A stretch of 64,000 bases of DNA from Myotis daubentonii (lineage: Eukaryota; Chordata; Mammalia; Chiroptera; Vespertilionidae), in contig NC_081841.1 in the NCBI RefSeq assembly GCF_963259705.1, forward strand, positions 119,111,033 to 119,175,032, written 5' to 3'. Shown here piece by piece: positions 21,408 to 34,029 of this stretch. Under the pieces are notes generated by a model that ran no database searches, was not told where the DNA came from, and saw nothing but the letters and a program-made list of their open reading frames with translations. A program made the position numbers and the translations under genes. Numbering within the stretch: position 1 is the stretch's first letter; the number at the start of each line of letters is the position of its first letter.

Positions 21408-24085
21408 AACACGAGTAAATAGAATCTAAATTAGTTTAATTCCGAATTCAATTACCCAGATTACAAGTATAAAGCTCTGAAGTTTTGAGAATTCTGATAA
21501 TATTAACAACCCCGGGTATTTTATGTGGCGTTTTCACAAAAATGTCATTTGCAACAGGAAGAATTCCTGTTTATAGAGCTCAGAAGTTCTGTATAAAGCT
21601 TACAAATGAGGAGTGTACTGTTTATGTTTAACATTGAGACTTAATTGGCCTGGCGTTTTTTGACTGAAACAGTTTATATCCTGAAGGTTCTAGAATATAC
21701 TCCTAAGAAAAATGTCAAATAGTGGTAAAACTCTTAAAATACACAATTATATTCCAGGGAAATGAATATGAACTTGTAACAAACAGTTGAAACACGAGTA
21801 AATAGAGTCTAACTCCATTTAATGCCGAGTTCATTTACCTAGACTACAGGTAGAAAGCTCTGAAATGACGCGAATTCTGATAATATTAACAACTCCGGCT
21901 ATTTTAAGTGGCGTTTTCACGAAAATGTCATTTGCAACAGGAAGAATTCCTGTTTATAGAGCTCAGAAGTTCTGTATAAAGCTTTCAAATGAGGAGTGTA
22001 CTGTTTATGTTTAACATTGAGACTTTTTTGGCGTGCCGTTTTTTGACAGAAACAGTTTACATCCTGAAGGTTCTAGTATACACTTCTAAGAAATATGTCA
22101 AATTGTGGTAAAACTCTTAGAATACACAATTATATTCCCAGAAAATGAATATGAACGTGTAAGAAGCAGTTGAAACACAAGTAAATAGAATGTACCTACA
22201 TTTAGTGCTGAGTTCAATTACTGACATTAGAGGTAGAAAGCTCTGAAATGACGAGAATTCTGATAATATTAACAACTCCCGCTATTTTAAGTGGCGTTTC
22301 CACAAAAATGTCATTTCAAACAGGAAGAATTCCTGTTTATAGAGCTCAGAAGTTCTGTATAAAGCTTTCAAATGAGGAATGTACTGTTTATGTTTAACAT
22401 TGAGACTTAATTGGCGTGCCGTTTTTTGACAGAAACAGTTTACATCCTGAAGGTTCTAGTATTCACTTCTAAGAAGTATGTCAAATTGTGGTAAAACTCT
22501 TAAAATACCCAATTATATTCCAGGGAAATGAATATGAACGTGTAAGAAGCAGTAGAAACACAAGTAAATAGAATCTAACTACATTTACTGCCGAGTTCAA
22601 TTACCGAGATTACAGGTAGAAAGCTATGAAATGACGCGAATTCTGATAATATTAACGACACCGGACATTTTATGTGGCATTTTCACAAAAATGTCATTTC
22701 AAACAGGAACAATTCCTGTTTATAGAACTCAGAACTTTTGTTCAAGGCTTAAATGAGGAGAATACGGTTAATGTTTACAATTGAGGGTGAATTGGCATGG
22801 CGTTATTTGACTGAAACAGTTTATATCGTGAAGGTTCTAGTATACACTTCAAGGGAAAACGTCAAATTGTGGTAAAACTCTTAAAATACACAATTATATT
22901 CCCAGAAAATGAATATGAACGTGTAAGAAGCAGTTGAAACACAAGTAAATAGAATCTAACTACATTTAGTGCTGAGTTCAATTACTGACATTAGAGGTAG
23001 AAAGCTCTGAAATGACGAGATTCTGATAATATTAACAACTCCCGCTATTTTCAGTGGCGTTTCCACAAAAATGTCATTTCAAACAGGAAGAATTCCTGTT
23101 TATAGAGCTCAGAAGTTGTGTATAAAGCTTTTAAATGAGGAGTGTACTGTTTATGTTTAACATTGAGACTTAATTGGCCTGGCGTTTTTTGACTGAAACA
23201 GTTTATATCCTGAAGGTTCTAGAATATACTCCTAAGAAAAATGTCAAATAGTGGTAAAACTCTTAAAATACCCAATTATATTCCAGGGAAATGAATATGA
23301 ACTTGTAACAAACAGTTGAAACACGAGTAAATAGAGTCTAACTCCATTTAATGCCGAGTTCATTTACCTAGACTACAGGTAGAAAGCTCTGAAATGACGC
23401 GAATTCTGATAATATTAACAACTCCGGCTATTTTAAGTGGCGTTTTCACGAAAATGTCATTTCCAACAGGAAGAATTCCTGTTTATAGAGCTCAGAAGTT
23501 CTGTATAAAGCTTTCAAATGAGGAGTGTACTGTTTATGTTTAACATTGAGACTTTTTTGGTGTGCCGTTTTTTGACAGAAACAGTTTACATCCTGAAGGT
23601 TCTAGTATACACTTCTAAGAAATATGTCAAATTGTGGTAAAACTCTTAGAATACACAATTATATTCCCAGAAAATGAATATGAACGTGTAAGAAGCAGTT
23701 GAAACAAAAGTAAATAGAATGTACCTACATTTAGTGCTGAGTTCAATTACTGACATTAGAGGTAGAAAGCTCTGAAATGACGAGAATTCTGATAATATTA
23801 ACAACTCCGGCTATTTTAAGTGGCGTTTCCACAAAAATGTCATTTCAAACAGGAAGAATTCCTGTTTATAGAGCTCAGAAGTTGTGTATAAAGCTTTCAA
23901 ATGAGGAATGTACTGTTTATGTTTAACATTGAGACTTAATTGGCCAGGCGTTTTTTGACTGAAACAGTTTATACTGTGAAGGTTCTAGTATATACTTCTT
24001 AGGAAACTGTAAAAATGTGGTAAAACTCTTAAAATACACAATTATCTTTCAAGGAAATGATTATGAACTTGTGAAAAACTGTTGA
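21408..24085 (+). repeat. HOR unit 11: copy of unit 7
   Basis: Monomers start at 21408, 21791, 22174, 22557, 22938, 23320 and 23703; same order and same 2678-bp length as unit 7, including the E-alpha hybrid at 22938. Changes since the duplication include TAATTCCGAATTC in A, TTTGCAACAGG in the first B, TTGGTGTGCCG in the second B and GAAACAAAAG at the last C. Confidence 0.92.
22938..23319 (+). repeat. Hybrid monomer E/A-alpha, second copy
   Basis: This copy of the 13763-14144 hybrid lies 9175 bp downstream and has the same CTATTTTCAGTGG front, alpha back half and TACCCAATTATATTCC detail. It is followed by a second B, as in unit 7. Confidence 0.9.
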
Positions 24086-24468
24086 AACACGAGTAAATAG
24101 AATCTAAATTAGTTTAATGCCGAATTCAATTACCCAGATTACAAGTATAAAGCTCTGAAGTTTTGAGAATTCTGATAATATTAACAACCCCGGGTATTTT
24201 ATGTGGCGTTTTCACAAAAATGTCATTTCCAACAGGAAGAATTCCTGTTTATAGAGCTCAGAAGTTCTGTATAAAGCTTTCAAATGAGGAGTGTACTGTT
24301 TATGTTTAACATTGAGACTTATTTGGCGTGCCGTTTTTTGACAGAAACAGTTTACATCCTGAAGGTTCTAGTATACACTTCTAAGAAATATGTCAAATTG
24401 TGGTAAAACTCTTAGAATACACAATTATATTCCCAGAAAATGAATATGAACGTGTAAGAAGCAGTTGA
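24086..24468 (+). repeat. Hybrid monomer A/beta
   Basis: A front through TATTTTATGTGG (24202), beta-like back from ACTTATTTGG (24322). The same hybrid is found at 24852-25234, 36323-36705 and 37089-37471, and a related one with ACTTTTTTGGCG at 45882-46264. All are followed by C or E, with B skipped. Confidence 0.88.
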
Positions 24469-24851
24469 AACACAAGTAAATAGAATGTACCTACATTTAG
24501 TGCTGAGTTCAATTACTGACATTAGAGGTAGAAAGCTCTGAAATGACGAGAATTCTGATAATATTAACAACTCCCGCTATTTTAAGTGGCGTTTCCACAA
24601 AAATGTCATTTCAAACAGGAAGAATTCCTGTTTATAGAGCTCAGAAGTTGTGTATAAAGCTTTTAAATGAGGAGTGTACTGTTTATGTTTAACATTGAGA
24701 CTTAATTGGCCAGGCGTTTTTTGACTGAAACAGTTTATACTGTGAAGGTTCTAGTATATACTTCTTAGGAAACTGTAAAAATGTGGTAAAACTCTTAAAA
24801 TACACAATTATCTTTCAAGGAAATGATTATGAACTTGTGAAAAACTGTTGA
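24086..24851 (+). repeat. HOR unit 12: A(beta)-C dimer
   Basis: Monomers start at 24086 and 24469. Total 766 bp. The A front is joined to a beta-like back half (ACTTATTTGGCG) that leads to a C with an epsilon ending. This is the shortest kind of unit in the window. B, D and E are missing. Confidence 0.9.
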
Positions 24852-25616
24852 AACACGAGTAAATAGAATCTAAATTAGTTTAATGCCGAATTCAATTACC
24901 CAGATTACAAGTATAAAGCTCTGAAGTTTTGAGAATTCTGATAATATTAACAACCCCGGGTATTTTATGTGGCGTTTTCACAAAAATGTCATTTCCAACA
25001 GGAAGAATTCCTGTTTATAGAGCTCAGAAGTTCTGTATAAAGCTTTCAAATGAGGAGTGTACTGTTTATGTTTAACATTGAGACTTATTTGGCGTGCCGT
25101 TTTTTGACAGAAACAGTTTACATCCTGAAGGTTCTAGTATACACTTCTAAGAAATATGTCAAATTGTGGTAAAACTCTTAGAATACACAATTATATTCCC
25201 AGAAAATGAATATGAACGTGTAAGAAGCAGTTGAAACACAAGTAAATAGAATCTAACTACATTTAGTGCTGAGTTCAATTACTGACATTAGAGGTAGAAA
25301 GCTCTGAAATGACGAGATTCTGATAATATTAACAACTCCCGCTATTTTAAGTGGCGTTTCCACAAAAATGTCATTTCAAACAGGAAGAATTCCTGTTTAT
25401 AGAGCTCAGAAGTTGTGTATAAAGCTTTTAAATGAGGAGTGTACTGTTTATGTTTAACATTGAGACTTAATTGGCCAGGCGTTTTTTGACTGAAACAGTT
25501 TATACTGTGAAGGTTCTAGTATATACTTCTTAGGAAACTGTAAAAATGTGGTAAAACTCTTAAAATACACAATTATCTTTCAAGGAAATGATTATGAACT
25601 TGTGAAAAACTGTTGA
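24852..25616 (+). repeat. HOR unit 13: A(beta)-E dimer
   Basis: Monomers start at 24852 and 25235. Total 765 bp. It has the same A-beta hybrid as unit 12, but the second monomer is a true E (GAATCTAACTACA, GACGAGATTCTG). The two dimers lie back to back and have a counterpart pair at 36323-37853. Confidence 0.9.
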
Positions 25617-27528
25617 AACACGAGTAAATAGAATCTAAATTAGTTTAATGCCGAATTCAATTACCCAGATTACAAGTATAAAGCTCTGAAGTTTTGAGAA
25701 TTCTGATAATATTAACAACCCCGGGTATTTTATGTGGCGTTTTCACAAAAATGTCATTTCCAACAGGAAGAATTCCTGTTTATAGAGCTCAGAAGTTCTG
25801 TATAAAGCTTTCAAATGAGGAGTGTACTGTTTATGTTTAACATTGAGACTTAATTGGCCTGGCGTTTTTTGACTGAAACAGTTTATATCCTGAAGGTTCT
25901 AGAATATACTCCTAAGAAAAATGTCAAATAGTGGTAAAACTCTTAAAATACACAATTATATTCCAGGGAAATGAATATGAACTTGTAACAAACAGTTGAA
26001 ACACGAGTAAATAGAGTCTAACTCCATTTAATGCCGAGTTCATTTACCTAGACTACAGGTAGAAAGCTCTGAAATGACGCGAATTCTGATAATATTAACA
26101 ACTCCGGCTATTTTAAGTGGCGTTTTCACGAAAATGTCATTTCCAACAGGAAGAATTCCTGTTTATAGAGCTCAGAAGTTCTGTATAAAGCTTTCAAATG
26201 AGGAGTGTACTGTTTATGTTTAACATTGAGACTTTTTTGGCGTGCCGTTTTTTGACAGAAACAGTTTACATCCTGAAGGTTCTAGTATACACTTCTAAGA
26301 AATATGTCAAATTGTGGTAAAACTCTTAGAATACACAATTATATTCCCAGAAAATGAATATGAACGTGTAAGAAGCAGTTGAAACACAAGTAAATAGAAT
26401 GTACCTACATTTAGTGCTGAGTTCAATTACTGACATTAGAGGTAGAAAGCTCTGAAATGACGAGAATTCTGATAATATTAACAACTCCCGCTATTTTAAG
26501 TGGCGTTTCCACAAAAATGTCATTTCAAACAGGAAGAATTCCTGTTTATAGAGCTCAGAAGTTCTGTATAAAGCTTTCAAATGAGGAATGTACTGTTTAT
26601 GTTTAACATTGAGACTTAATTGGCGTGCCGTTTTTTGACAGAAACAGTTTACATCCTGAAGGTTCTAGTATTCACTTCTAAGAAGTATGTCAAATTGTGG
26701 TAAAACTCTTAAAATACCCAATTATATTCCAGGGAAATGAATATGAACGTGTAAGAAGCAGTAGAAACACAAGTAAATAGAATCTAACTACATTTACTGC
26801 CGAGTTCAATTACCGAGATTACAGGTAGAAAGCTATGAAATGACGCGAATTCTGATAATATTAACGACACCGGACATTTTATGTGGCATTTTCACAAAAA
26901 TGTCATTTCAAACAGGAACAATTCCTGTTTATAGAACTCAGAACTTTTGTTCAAGGCTTAAATGAGGAGAATACGGTTAATGTTTACAATTGAGGGTGAA
27001 TTGGCATGGCGTTATTTGACTGAAACAGTTTATATCGTGAAGGTTCTAGTATACACTTCAAGGGAAAACGTCAAATTGTGGTAAAACTCTTAAAATACAC
27101 AATTATATTCCCAGAAAATGAATATGAACGTGTAAGAAGCAGTTGAAACACAAGTAAATAGAATCTAACTACATTTAGTGCTGAGTTCAATTACTGACAT
27201 TAGAGGTAGAAAGCTCTGAAATGACGAGATTCTGATAATATTAACAACTCCCGCTATTTTCAGTGGCGTTTCCACAAAAATGTCATTTCAAACAGGAAGA
27301 ATTCCTGTTTATAGAGCTCAGAAGTTGTGTATAAAGCTTTTAAATGAGGAGTGTACTGTTTATGTTTAACATTGAGACTTAATTGGCCAGGCGTTTTTTG
27401 ACTGAAACAGTTTATACTGTGAAGGTTCTAGTATATACTTCTTAGGAAACTGTAAAAATGTGGTAAAACTCTTAAAATACACAATTATCTTTCAAGGAAA
27501 TGATTATGAACTTGTGAAAAACTGTTGA
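25617..27528 (+). repeat. HOR unit 14: A-B-C-D-E pentamer
   Basis: Monomers start at 25617, 26000, 26383, 26766 and 27147. Total 1912 bp, the simplest complete unit and a good reference for the array. The E has CTATTTTCAGTGG. No hybrid junction is seen. Confidence 0.93.
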
Positions 27529-28677
27529 AACACGAGTAAATAGAATCTAAATTAGTTTAATGCCGAATTCAATTACCCAGATTACAAGTATAAAGCTCTG
27601 AAGTTTTGAGAATTCTGATAATATTAACAACCCCGGGTATTTTATGTGGCGTTTTCACAAAAATGTCATTTCCAACAGGAAGAATTCCTGTTTATAGAGT
27701 TCAGAAGTTCTGTATAAAGCTTACAAATGAGGAGTGTACTGTTTATGTTTAACATTGAGACTTAATTGGCCTGGCGTTTTTTGACTGAAACAGTTTATAT
27801 CCTGAAGGTTCTAGAATATACTCCTAAGAAAAATGTCAAATAGTGGTAAAACTCTTAAAATACACAATTATATTCCAGGGAAATGAATATGAACTTGTAA
27901 CAAACAGTTGAAACACGAGTAAATAGAGTCTAACTCCATTTAATGCCGAGTTCATTTACCTAGACTACAGGTAGAAAGCTCTGAAATGACGCGAATTCTG
28001 ATAATATTAACAACTCCGGCTATTTTAAGTGGCGTTTTCACGAAAATGTCATTTGCAACAGGAAGAATTCCTGTTTATAGAGCTCAGAAGTTCTGTATAA
28101 AGCTTTCAAATGAGGAGTGTACTGTTTATGTTTAACATTGAGACTTTTTTGGCGTGCCGTTTTTTGACAGAAACAGTTTACATCCTGAAGGTTCTAGTAT
28201 ACACTTCTAAGAAATATGTCAAATTGTGGTAAAACTCTTAGAATACACAATTATATTCCCAGAAAATGAATATGAACGTGTAAGAAGCAGTTGAAACACA
28301 AGTAAATAGAATGTACCTACATTTAGTGCTGAGTTCAATTACTGACATTAGAGGTAGAAAGCTCTGAAATGACGAGAATTCTGATAATATTAACAACTCC
28401 CGCTATTTTAAGTGGCGTTTCCACGAAAATGTCATTTCCAACAGGAAGAATTCCTGTTTATAGAGCTCAGAAGTTCTGTATAAAGCTTTCAAATGAGGAG
28501 TGTACTGTTTATCTTTAACATTGAGACTTAATTGGCGTGCCGTTTTTTGACAGAAACAGTTTACATCCTGAAGGTTCTAGTATTCACTTCTAAGAAGTAT
28601 GTCAAATTGTGGTAAAACTCTTAAAATACCCAATTATATTGCCGTGAAATGAATATGAACGTGTAAGAAGCAGTAGA
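27529..28677 (+). repeat. A-B-C block present three times (also 29442, 34030)
   Basis: Three A monomers (27529, 29442, 34030) share AGAGTTCAG, and the C monomers two steps later (28295, 30208, 34794) share a B-like patch: CACGAAAATG, TTTCCAACAGG and GAGGAGTG inside an otherwise C sequence, then TTTATCTTTAAC. The patch covers about 28425-28500 and looks like a short gene-conversion tract. The block was then amplified with neighbouring B and D monomers. Confidence 0.85.
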
Positions 28678-29441
28678 AACACAAGTAAATAGAATCTAAC
28701 TACATTTACTGCCGAGTTCAATTACCGAGATTACAGGTAGAAAGCTATGAAATGACGCGAATTCTGATAATATTAACGACACCGGACATTTTATGTGGCA
28801 TTTTCACAAAAATGTCATTTCAAACAGGAACAATTCCTGTTTATAGAACTCAGAACTTTTGTTCAAGGCTTAAATGAGGAGAATACGGTTAATGTTTACA
28901 ATTGAGGGTGAATTGGCATGGCGTTATTTGACTGAAACAGTTTATATCGTGAAGGTTCTAGTATACACTTCAAGGGAAAACGTCAAATTGTGGTAAAACT
29001 CTTAAAATACACAATTATATTCCCAGAAAATGAATATGAACGTGTAAGAAGCAGTTGAAACACAAGTAAATAGAATGTACCTACATTTAGTGCTGAGTTC
29101 AATTACTGACATTAGAGGTAGAAAGCTCTGAAATGACGAGAATTCTGATAATATTAACAACTCCCGCTATTTTCAGTGGCGTTTCCACAAAAATGTCATT
29201 TCAAACAGGAAGAATTCCTGTTTATAGAGCTCAGAAGTTGTGTATAAAGCTTTTAAATGAGGAGTGTACTGTTTATGTTTAACATTGAGACTTAATTGGC
29301 CAGGCGTTTTTTGACTGAAACAGTTTATACTGTGAAGGTTCTAGTATATACTTCTTAGGAAACTGTAAAAATGTGGTAAAACTCTTAAAATACACAATTA
29401 TCTTTCAAGGAAATGATTATGAACTTGTGAAAAACTGTTGA
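27529..29441 (+). repeat. HOR unit 15: A-B-C-D-C pentamer variant
   Basis: Monomers start at 27529, 27912, 28295, 28678 and 29059. Total 1913 bp. A reads AGAGTTCAG; B reads TTTGCAACAGG; the C at 28295 carries a B-like patch (CACGAAAATG to GAGGAGTG, about 28425-28500) followed by TTTATCTTTAAC and ATTGCCGTG. The closing monomer has a C front with CTATTTTCAGTGG and epsilon. The A-B-C-D part recurs in units 16 and 18. Confidence 0.92.
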
Positions 29442-32117
29442 AACACGAGTAAATAGAATCTAAATTAGTTTAATGCCGAATTCAATTACCCAGATTACAA
29501 GTATAAAGCTCTGAAGTTTTGAGAATTCTGATAATATTAACAACCCCGGGTATTTTATGTGGCGTTTTCACAAAAATGTCATTTCCAACAGGAAGAATTC
29601 CTGTTTATAGAGTTCAGAAGTTCTGTATAAAGCTTACAAATGAGGAGTGTACTGTTTATGTTTAACATTGAGACTTAATTGGCCTGGCGTTTTTTGACTG
29701 AAACAGTTTATATCCTGAAGGTTCTAGAATATACTCCTAAGAAAAATGTCAAATAGTGGTAAAACTCTTAAAATACACAATTATATTCCAGGGAAATGAA
29801 TATGAACTTGTAACAAACAGTTGAAACACGAGTAAATAGAGTCTAACTCCATTTAATGCCGAGTTCATTTACCTAGACTACAGGTAGAAAGCTCTGAAAT
29901 GACGCGAATTCTGATAATATTAACAACTCCGGCTATTTTAAGTGGCGTTTTCACGAAAATGTCATTTGCAACAGGAAGAATTCCTGTTTATAGAGCTCAG
30001 AAGTTCTGTATAAAGCTTTCAAATGAGGAGTGTACTGTTTATGTTTAACATTGAGACTTTTTTGGCGTGCCGTTTTTTGACAGAAACAGTTTACATCCTG
30101 AAGGTTCTAGTATACACTTCTAAGAAATATGTCAAATTGTGGTAAAACTCTTAGAATACACAATTATATTCCCAGAAAATGAATATGAACGTGTAAGAAG
30201 CAGTTGAAACACAAGTAAATAGAATGTACCTACATTTAGTGCTGAGTTCAATTACTGACATTAGAGGTAGAAAGCTCTGAAATGACGAGAATTCTGATAA
30301 TATTAACAACTCCCGCTATTTTAAGTGGCGTTTCCACGAAAATGTCATTTCCAACAGGAAGAATTCCTGTTTATAGAGCTCAGAAGTTCTGTATAAAGCT
30401 TTCAAATGAGGAGTGTACTGTTTATCTTTAACATTGAGACTTAATTGGCGTGCCGTTTTTTGACAGAAACAGTTTACATCCTGAAGGTTCTAGTATTCAC
30501 TTCTAAGAAGTATGTCAAATTGTGGTAAAACTCTTAAAATACCCAATTATATTGCCGTGAAATGAATATGAACGTGTAAGAAGCAGTAGAAACACAAGTA
30601 AATAGAATCTAACTACATTTACTGCCGAGTTCAATTACCGAGATTACAGGTAGAAAGCTATGAAATGACGCGAATTCTGATAATATTAACGACACCGGAC
30701 ATTTTATGTGGCATTTTCACAAAAATGTCATTTCAAACAGGAACAATTCCTGTTTATAGAACTCAGAACTTTTGTTCAAGGCTTAAATGAGGAGAATACG
30801 GTTAATGTTTACAATTGAGGGTGAATTGGCATGGCGTTATTTGACTGAAACAGTTTATATCGTGAAGGTTCTAGTATACACTTCAAGGGAAAACGTCAAA
30901 TTGTGGTAAAACTCTTAAAATACACAATTATATTCCCAGAAAATGAATATGAACGTGTAAGAAGCAGTTGAAACACAAGTAAATAGAATGTACCTACATT
31001 TAGTGCTGAGTTCAATTACTGACATTAGAGGTAGAAAGCTCTGAAATGACGAGAATTCTGATAATATTAACAACTCCCGCTATTTTAAGTGGCGTTTCCA
31101 CAAAAATGTCATTTCAAACAGGAAGAATTCCTGTTTATAGAGCTCAGAAGTTCTGTATAAAGCTTTCAAATGAGGAATGTACTGTTTATGTTTAACATTG
31201 AGACTTAATTGGCGTGCCGTTTTTTGACAGAAACAGTTTACATCCTGAAGGTTCTAGTATTCACTTCTAAGAAGTATGTCAAATTGTGGTAAAACTCTTA
31301 AAATACCCAATTATATTCCAGGGAAATGAATATGAACGTGTAAGAAGCAGTAGAAACACAAGTAAATAGAATCTAACTACATTTACTGCCGAGTTCAATT
31401 ACCGAGATTACAGGTAGAAAGCTATGAAATGACGCGAATTCTGATAATATTAACGACACCGGACATTTTATGTGGCATTTTCACAAAAATGTCATTTCAA
31501 ACAGGAACAATTCCTGTTTATAGAACTCAGAACTTTTGTTCAAGGCTTAAATGAGGAGAATACGGTTAATGTTTACAATTGAGGGTGAATTGGCATGGCG
31601 TTATTTGACTGAAACAGTTTATATCGTGAAGGTTCTAGTATACACTTCAAGGGAAAACGTCAAATTGTGGTAAAACTCTTAAAATACACAATTATATTCC
31701 CAGAAAATGAATATGAACGTGTAAGAAGCAGTTGAAACACAAGTAAATAGAATCTAACTACATTTAGTGCTGAGTTCAATTACTGACATTAGAGGTAGAA
31801 AGCTCTGAAATGACGAGATTCTGATAATATTAACAACTCCCGCTATTTTCAGTGGCGTTTCCACAAAAATGTCATTTCAAACAGGAAGAATTCCTGTTTA
31901 TAGAGCTCAGAAGTTGTGTATAAAGCTTTTAAATGAGGAGTGTACTGTTTATGTTTAACATTGAGACTTAATTGGCCAGGCGTTTTTTGACTGAAACAGT
32001 TTATACTGTGAAGGTTCTAGTATATACTTCTTAGCAAACTGTAAAAATGTGGTAAAACTCTTAAAATACACAATTATCTTTCAAGGAAATGATTATGAAC
32101 TTGTGAAAAACTGTTGA
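29442..32117 (+). repeat. HOR unit 16: A-B-C-D-C-D-E heptamer
   Basis: Monomers start at 29442, 29825, 30208, 30591, 30972, 31355 and 31736. Total 2676 bp. The first four are near-copies of unit 15 (same AGAGTTCAG, TTTGCAACAGG, patched C and ATTGCCGTG), 1913 bp downstream. The second C-D pair has ATTCCAGGG. The E has CTATTTTCAGTGG and CTTAGCAAACTG. Confidence 0.92.
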
Positions 32118-34029
32118 AACACGAGTAAATAGAATCTAAATTAGTTTAATGCCGAATTCAATTACCCAGATTACAAGTATAAAGCTCTGAAGTTTTGAGA
32201 ATTCTGATAATAATAACAACCCCGGGTATTTTATGTGGCGTTTTCACAAAAATGTCATTTCCAACAGGAAGAATTCCTGTTTATAGAGCTCAGAAGTTCT
32301 GTATAAAGCTTTCAAATGAGGAGTGTACTGTTTATGTTTAACATTGAGACTTAATTGGCCTGGCGTTTTTTGACTGAAACAGTTTATATCCTGAAGGTTC
32401 TAGAATATACTCCTAAGAAAAATGTCAAATAGTGGTAAAACTCTTAAAATACACAATTATATTCCAGGGAAATGAATATGAACTTGTAACAAACAGTTGA
32501 AACACGAGTAAATAGAGTCTAACTCCATTTAATGCCGAGTTCATTTACCTAGACTACAGGTAGAAAGCTCTGAAATGACGCGAATTCTGATAATATTAAC
32601 AACTCCGGCTATTTTAAGTGGCGTTTTCACGAAAATGTCATTTGCAACAGGAAGAATTCCTGTTTATAGAGCTCAGAAGTTCTGTATAAAGCTTTCAAAT
32701 GAGGAGTGTACTGTTTATGTTTAACATTGAGACTTTTTTGGCGTGCCTTTTTTTGACAGAAACAGTTTACATCCTGAAGGTTCTAGTATACACTTCTAAG
32801 AAATATGTCAAATTGTGGTAAAACTCTTAGAATACACAATTATATTCCCAGAAAATGAATATGAACGTGTAAGAAGCAGTTGAAACACAAGTAAATAGAA
32901 TGTACCTACATTTAGTGCTGAGTTCAATTACTGACATTAGAGGTAGAAAGCTCTGAAATGACGAGAATTCTGATAATATTAACAACTCCCGCTATTTTAA
33001 GTGGCGTTTCCACAAAAATGTCATTTCAAACAGGAAGAATTCCTGTTTATAGAGCTCAGAAGTTCTGTATAAAGCTTTCAAATGAGGAATGTACTGTTTA
33101 TGTTTAACATTGAGACTTAATTGGCGTGCCGTTTTTTGACAGAAACAGTTTACATCCTGAAGGTTCTAGTATTCACTTCTAAGAAGTATGTCAAATTGTG
33201 GTAAAACTCTTAAAATACCCAATTATATTCCAGGGAAATGAATATGAACGTGTAAGAAGCAGTAGAAACACAAGTAAATAGAATCTAACTACATTTACTG
33301 CCGAGTTCAATTACCGAGATTACAGGTAGAAAGCTATGAAATGACGCGAATTCTGATAATATTAACGACACCGGACATTTTATGTGGCATTTTCACAAAA
33401 ATGTCATTTCAAACAGGAACATTTCCTGTTTATAGAACTCAGAACTTTTGTTCAAGGCTTAAATGAGGAGAATACGGTTAATGTTTACAATTGAGGGTGA
33501 ATTGGCATGGCGTTATTTGACTGAAACAGTTTATATCGTGAAGGTTCTAGTATACACTTCAAGGGAAAACGTCAAATTGTGGTAAAACTCTTAAAATACA
33601 CAATTATATTCCCAGAAAATGAATATGAACGTGTAAGAAGCAGTTGAAACACAAGTAAATAGAATCTAACTACATTTAGTGCTGAGTTCAATTACTGACA
33701 TTAGAGGTAGAAAGCTCTGAAATGACGAGATTCTGATAATATTAACAACTCCCGCTATTTTCAGTGGCGTTTCCACAAAAATGTCATTTCAAACAGGAAG
33801 AATTCCTGTTTATAGAGCTCAGAAGTTGTGTATAAAGCTTTTAAATGAGGAGTGTACTGTTTATGTTTAACATTGAGACTTAATTGGCCAGGCGTTTTTT
33901 GACTGAAACAGTTTATACTGTGAAGGTTCTAGTATATACTTCTTAGGAAACTGTAAAAATGTGGTAAAACTCTTAAAATACACAATTATCTTTCAAGGAA
34001 ATGATTATGAACTTGTGAAAAACTGTTGA
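32118..34029 (+). repeat. HOR unit 17: A-B-C-D-E pentamer
   Basis: Monomers start at 32118, 32501, 32884, 33267 and 33648. Total 1912 bp. A has ATAATAATAAC, a variant also seen in the A monomers at 4969, 45882 and 57351. B reads GTGCCTTTTTTTG; D reads GGAACATTTCCTG, a change in the loop of the inverted repeat that leaves its arms paired. Confidence 0.93.

Larger units (their letters stand above)
15040..24130 (+). repeat. ~8 kb block, second copy, with 1146-bp insertion
   Basis: This is the second copy of 7011-14950. It is longer by exactly 1146 bp, three monomers, added within unit 9 (between about 17230 and 18370). Its left edge is the A/D hybrid at 14911. On the right it returns to an A monomer at 24086 that continues into the A/beta dimers, the sequence that probably followed the original single copy. 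Confidence 0.88.
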
